DNA of 8,813 bases, taken from NCBI RefSeq assembly GCF_937941905.1, contig NZ_CALDGS010000161.1, positions 1 to 8,813 of the forward strand. The letters run 5' to 3'. The DNA is from an uncultured Mycolicibacterium sp. (lineage in GTDB: Bacteria > Actinomycetota > Actinomycetes > Mycobacteriales > Mycobacteriaceae). Both the position numbers and the translations under genes were made by a program. The notes under the pieces are model-generated. The model made no database searches, was not told the origin of the DNA, and saw nothing but the letters and a program-made list of their open reading frames with translations. How positions within the stretch are numbered: the first letter of the stretch is position 1; every line of letters starts with the position of its first letter. Shown one piece after another: positions 6,405 to 8,813 of the stretch.

Positions 6405-7592
6405 ATGCCCCACGTCGCATCGATCGGCACCTACCTGCCGTGCTGGGGCAGGGCGCACCACCGGGTGCCCGGCGACGACGAGGACGCCATCACGCTGGCC
6501 GTCGAGGCCGGGCTGGGTGCGCTGCGGTCCGGGGCCCCGGTGGAGCGGGTGGTGCTGGTCAGCCGGGACCTGCCGCTGCTGGAGAGCAGCAACGCCGCGG
6601 TGCTGCTGGCCGGGCTGGGCCTCGACCCGGAACTGGAGGTCGACGAACGGCTCGGCGGCGCGCCCGCCACGCTGGACGCCATCAGCTCGGCGCGGCCGCG
6701 CACCATGGTCATCGGCGTCGACCTGGACCCGGCCGGTGCCGGCGCGGTGATCACCGGACAGCAGGGGCTGCAGGTCCGCACCGCCGCGCGGGTGGCGCGC
6801 AGCCTGCCGGTGCGCACCCGCAACGCCACCGGCACGGTGCACGACTACGGCGATCCCCGGCTGCTGCACGAACGCGGCCTGATCGCCTCGCTGGAGGCCG
6901 CCTGGTTGGACATCCCGGCCGCGATGGCGGGGGTGGACCACCAGCGCGCGGTCGAGCTGTGCCGCGACACCCCGCCGGAACTGCCCACGCTGGGCGCCAG
7001 TTCCAGCATCTTCGCGCTGGCCGGGATGGTCGAGCAGGGGCTCACCGGTCCGCTGGTCGCCGCCGAGCAGGCCAGCCTGTCCGGGATGACCGTCAGCGGC
7101 GGCGTCCCCCGCATCGAACGCCTCGAGCCGCCGGCCCGGCCGCTGCCGCAGGGCACCTACCTGGCCGGCACCGAGATCCCGATCTCGCTGGCCGCCTACG
7201 AACGCGCCTTCGAGGCCAAGACCCGGTGGGAGGCCGCCCGGTACCCGGGCAGCGGCGAACTGCACTTCCCGCCGCGCTACCTGGTGGGCGACGACAGCCG
7301 GCTGGACACCCACTACGAGCTCGTGCCGCTGCCGCGCACCGGCACCGTCTACACCGAGACCACGGTGCAGATGCCGGTGCCCGGGCTCAGGACGCCCTAC
7401 ACCCTGGTCATCGTCGAACTCGACGGGGTGGACGTGCGGGCCCTGGTCAAGGTCACCGGGGCGGAACCGGGCACCGTGCGGATCGGCGACCGCGGCCGAC
7501 TCACCCTGCGCCGCATCGCGGTCCGGTCCGGGGTGCCGGACTATGGCTACGCGTTCGAACCGGCGATCCCGGCCCGGCGGAGCGCGGCATGA
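6405..7592 (+). CDS. Degenerate HMG-CoA synthase-like protein fused to DUF35/OB-fold domain
   Basis: 395 aa. Residues 1-~235 resemble a shortened HMG-CoA synthase/thiolase fold, with N-terminal VASIGTYLPCW, strand MVIGVDLDPAGAGAVI, and a C-terminal-half element GASSSIFALAG at 197-207. The catalytic cysteine expected near residues 84-90 is absent (GGAPATLDA). The only cysteines are C13 and C186. Residues ~275-390 match DUF35: a zinc-ribbon remnant around GELHFPPR (284-291), then an OB-fold starting GTVYTETTVQ (from 313) with LVIVELDGVDVRALVKVTG. The four ribbon cysteines are replaced, by my alignment with Y280, S283, V294 and D297. DUF35 proteins typically pair with thiolase or HMGCS enzymes as acyl-CoA-binding partners (archaeal thiolase/HMGCS complex, Ltp2-ChsH2). 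A catalytically weak or structural partner of the next gene's thiolase is inferred, supported by the ATGA overlap at 7589-7592. Databases may label it simply HMG-CoA synthase or OB-fold protein. Actual HMG-CoA synthesis looks unlikely. Confidence 0.8.
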   Translation: MPHVASIGTYLPCWGRAHHRVPGDDEDAITLAVEAGLGALRSGAPVERVVLVSRDLPLLESSNAAVLLAGLGLDPELEVDERLGGAPATLDAISSARPRTMVIGVDLDPAGAGAVITGQQGLQVRTAARVARSLPVRTRNATGTVHDYGDPRLLHERGLIASLEAAWLDIPAAMAGVDHQRAVELCRDTPPELPTLGASSSIFALAGMVEQGLTGPLVAAEQASLSGMTVSGGVPRIERLEPPARPLPQGTYLAGTEIPISLAAYERAFEAKTRWEAARYPGSGELHFPPRYLVGDDSRLDTHYELVPLPRTGTVYTETTVQMPVPGLRTPYTLVIVELDGVDVRALVKVTGAEPGTVRIGDRGRLTLRRIAVRSGVPDYGYAFEPAIPARRSAA

Positions 7593-8758
7593 GGCGGGTC
7601 GCGATCGTCGGCGCCGGGATGACGGCCTTCGGGGAGCACTTCGCGCTCGGCATCAAGGACCTGCTGCCGATGGCGTTCGCCGAGTGCGCCGCGAGCGTGG
7701 ACAAGGGGCTGGGCAAGCACGACCTGCAGGCCGCCTGGTTCGGCTGCATGGGCACCGCCGACGGCTTCCCGTCCGGCATCCTCGCCGACTGCCTCGGACT
7801 GCCGGAGCTGCCGGTGACCCGGATCGAGAACTCCTGCGCCTCCGGCAACGACGCGGTGCGCAACGCCCTCTACGCCGTCGCCGCCGGCGCCTACGACGTG
7901 GTGCTGGTGATGGGAGCGGACAAACTGCGCGACACCACCAGCCGGGACATGCTCTGGGAGTGGGAGGCCATGACCCGCGACATGGCCTGGGACTACCCGC
8001 TCGGCCTGGTCTCGCCGGCCGGCTTCGCCCTGCACGTGCGGCGCTACCTGCACGAGTCGCCGGCCACCCGCGAACACCTGGCCGTGGTGGCGGTCAAGAA
8101 CCACCGGCACGGCGTGACGAATCCCAAGGCGCGGTTACGGTTCGAGATCACCGTCGAGCAGGTGCTCGACGCCCCGGTGGTGGTCACCCCGTTCACGGTC
8201 TACGACTGCGCGCCGCAGAGCGACGGCGCGGCCGCGCTGGTGCTGGCCGCCGAGGACGTGGTGGACCGGTTCACCGACCGGCCGGTGTGGATCCGCGGCG
8301 TCGGGGTGGGCCTGGACTCGGTGATGCACCAGCACAAGTCCGACATGACCACCTTCCCGGCCACCGTGCGCGCGGCCAGGCAGGCCTTCGGCATGGCCGG
8401 GCTGACGCCGGCCGATATCGATGTGGCCGAAGTTCACGATTTCTTCACGGGCATAGAGCTGATCAGTTATGAAGACTTGGGGTTTGCAGATCGATTCGGA
8501 GCCCACAAACTCATCGAGGCGGAGGTGACCAGTGTCGGTGGAGGGCTACCGGTGAACCCCAGCGGAGGCCTCAAGGCCAAGGGCCACCCACCCGGCGCCA
8601 CCGGCGTCGCCCAGTGCGTGGAACTGTTCGCCCAACTCCGCGGCGAGGCCTGTAACCAGGTGGACGGAGCGCGAATCGGACTGGCGCACAACATCGGAGG
8701 CCCGACCGCCGTCGCCGCGGTGACGATCCTGGAAGGACCGGGTGCCGATGGCCGGTAG
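7589..8758 (+). CDS. SCP-x/Ltp-type thiolase-family protein (thiolase or C-C lyase)
   Basis: 389-aa thiolase-superfamily protein of the lipid-transfer/SCP-x type, without a fused SCP2 domain. The N-terminal IVGAGMTAFGE is typical. The nucleophile is C83 in ENSCASGNDAV. YDCAPQSDGAA (205-215) is conserved. His283 lies in VHDFFTG and His333 in KGHPPGATG. The C-terminus has LAHNIGGP in place of the CxG loop of classical thiolases. SCP2-type thiolases normally carry HDCF, whose cysteine supplies the second catalytic thiol. Here it is HDFF, so ordinary thiolysis may be impaired. Retro-aldol cleavage, as in Ltp2, is an alternative. Start ATG overlaps the preceding stop as ATGA, linking it to the DUF35 fusion protein, its probable partner. 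Leu183 is a rare TTA. The stretch encoding residues ~275-311 is unusually A/T-rich (see separate entry), yet the frame is open throughout. Confidence 0.9.
   Translation: MRRVAIVGAGMTAFGEHFALGIKDLLPMAFAECAASVDKGLGKHDLQAAWFGCMGTADGFPSGILADCLGLPELPVTRIENSCASGNDAVRNALYAVAAGAYDVVLVMGADKLRDTTSRDMLWEWEAMTRDMAWDYPLGLVSPAGFALHVRRYLHESPATREHLAVVAVKNHRHGVTNPKARLRFEITVEQVLDAPVVVTPFTVYDCAPQSDGAAALVLAAEDVVDRFTDRPVWIRGVGVGLDSVMHQHKSDMTTFPATVRAARQAFGMAGLTPADIDVAEVHDFFTGIELISYEDLGFADRFGAHKLIEAEVTSVGGGLPVNPSGGLKAKGHPPGATGVAQCVELFAQLRGEACNQVDGARIGLAHNIGGPTAVAAVTILEGPGADGR
8411..8520 (+). other. Low-G+C patch with atypical codons inside the thiolase gene
   Basis: By hand count 56 of 110 bases are G or C, against clearly higher values on both sides. 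Codons otherwise scarce in the window cluster here: ATA, TTT, TTG, GCA, AGT, TAT, AAA, CGA. The reading frame and the protein motif (VHDFFTG...YEDLGF) remain those of the family, so this is a compositional island in an intact gene. Gene conversion, a recombination junction or a selected nucleotide element could explain it. Confidence 0.65.
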
Positions 8759-8813
8759 CGGACCGGACCGGTGGTCCAGCGGGATCAGTCTCGGCCGTGG
8801 CAGCAAGCCGATG
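8742..8813 (+). CDS. Start of an unrecognised gene (partial)
   Basis: An open frame begins at GTG 8742 or, two codons later, ATG 8748 and runs off the window end. From the ATG it reads MAGSGPDRWSSGISLGRGSKPM, too short and too uncharacteristic to identify. GGAAGGA (8731-8737) is 4 nt before the GTG and 10 nt before the ATG, so the GTG has the better spacing. The frame overlaps the thiolase stop by 11-17 nt, which suggests translational coupling and the same operon. The pathway lacks a visible enoyl-CoA hydratase, so one might be expected downstream, but this fragment gives no support for that. Confidence 0.55.
   Translation, partial: MPMAGSGPDRWSSGISLGRGSKPM

Noticed and set aside
6030..7313. 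427-codon minus-strand open frame opposite the CoA-transferase and HMGCS-like genes
   Set aside because: Low-complexity shadow composition, no ribosome site or motif, and fully covered by real plus-strand genes.
5213..8758. Very long plus-strand open frame (1181 codons) whose upstream part overlaps the CoA-transferase and HMGCS-like genes
   Set aside because: Only its last part (from ATG 7589) encodes the thiolase. The upstream part is Arg/Pro/Ala-rich out-of-frame translation of other real genes, so no giant fusion exists.
1..8813. Mobile elements, CRISPR arrays, tRNA or rRNA genes
   Set aside because: No transposase, terminal inverted repeats, regularly spaced repeats or tRNA/rRNA-like sequence were seen on either strand.

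Overview
The window is G+C-rich, densely packed actinobacterial DNA. A Mycobacterium/Mycolicibacterium-type organism, or a close relative such as Rhodococcus, is the most likely source. This rests on three things: a mycofactocin-coupled type SDR, a small P450 ferredoxin with a CxxHxxC cluster motif, and a catabolic gene set (P450, CaiB, SCP-x thiolase, DUF35) typical of mycobacterial lipid, terpenoid and steroid loci. The species and the individual P450 family cannot be assigned from sequence reading alone.

Layout. Positions 1-54 hold the last 17 codons and stop of a rightward acyl-CoA dehydrogenase. A perfect long hairpin (63-111) separates it from a leftward four-gene operon. Read from its promoter, that operon is: SDR (3365-2664), mycofactocin-type SDR (2617-1757), [3Fe-4S] ferredoxin (1746-1498) and cytochrome P450 (1501-134). 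A 259-bp divergent control region (3366-3624) carries plausible promoters in both directions and several short palindromes. Rightward from it run an aldehyde dehydrogenase (3625-5136), a CaiB-type class III CoA-transferase (5133-6338), a degenerate HMG-CoA-synthase-like protein fused to a DUF35/OB-fold domain (6405-7592), an SCP-x/Ltp-type thiolase-family protein (7589-8758), and the first codons of an unrecognised gene that continues off the window (from 8742 or 8748). Most junctions overlap by 4-17 bp or are very short, so two divergent polycistronic units are likely.

How the genes could work together (inference). The ferredoxin feeds electrons to the P450, which hydroxylates a hydrophobic substrate. 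The SDRs oxidise the alcohol, one of them probably passing electrons to mycofactocin. The aldehyde dehydrogenase makes the carboxylic acid and the CoA-transferase makes the acyl-CoA. The flanking acyl-CoA dehydrogenase could desaturate it. The thiolase-fold pair would then cleave or form a C-C bond. This resembles the logic of steroid side-chain degradation (P450, acyl-CoA dehydrogenase, Ltp2-ChsH2 retro-aldolase), but with different proteins. The substrate is unknown.

The most unusual part is the thiolase-fold pair. The HMGCS-like partner appears to lack the family's catalytic cysteine, and its attached DUF35 domain has lost all four zinc-ribbon cysteines. The thiolase keeps its nucleophilic cysteine (C83) but has HDFF where SCP2-type thiolases have HDCF. 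Together these suggest a C-C lyase/aldolase-type complex with a non-catalytic scaffold subunit rather than an ordinary beta-ketothiolase.
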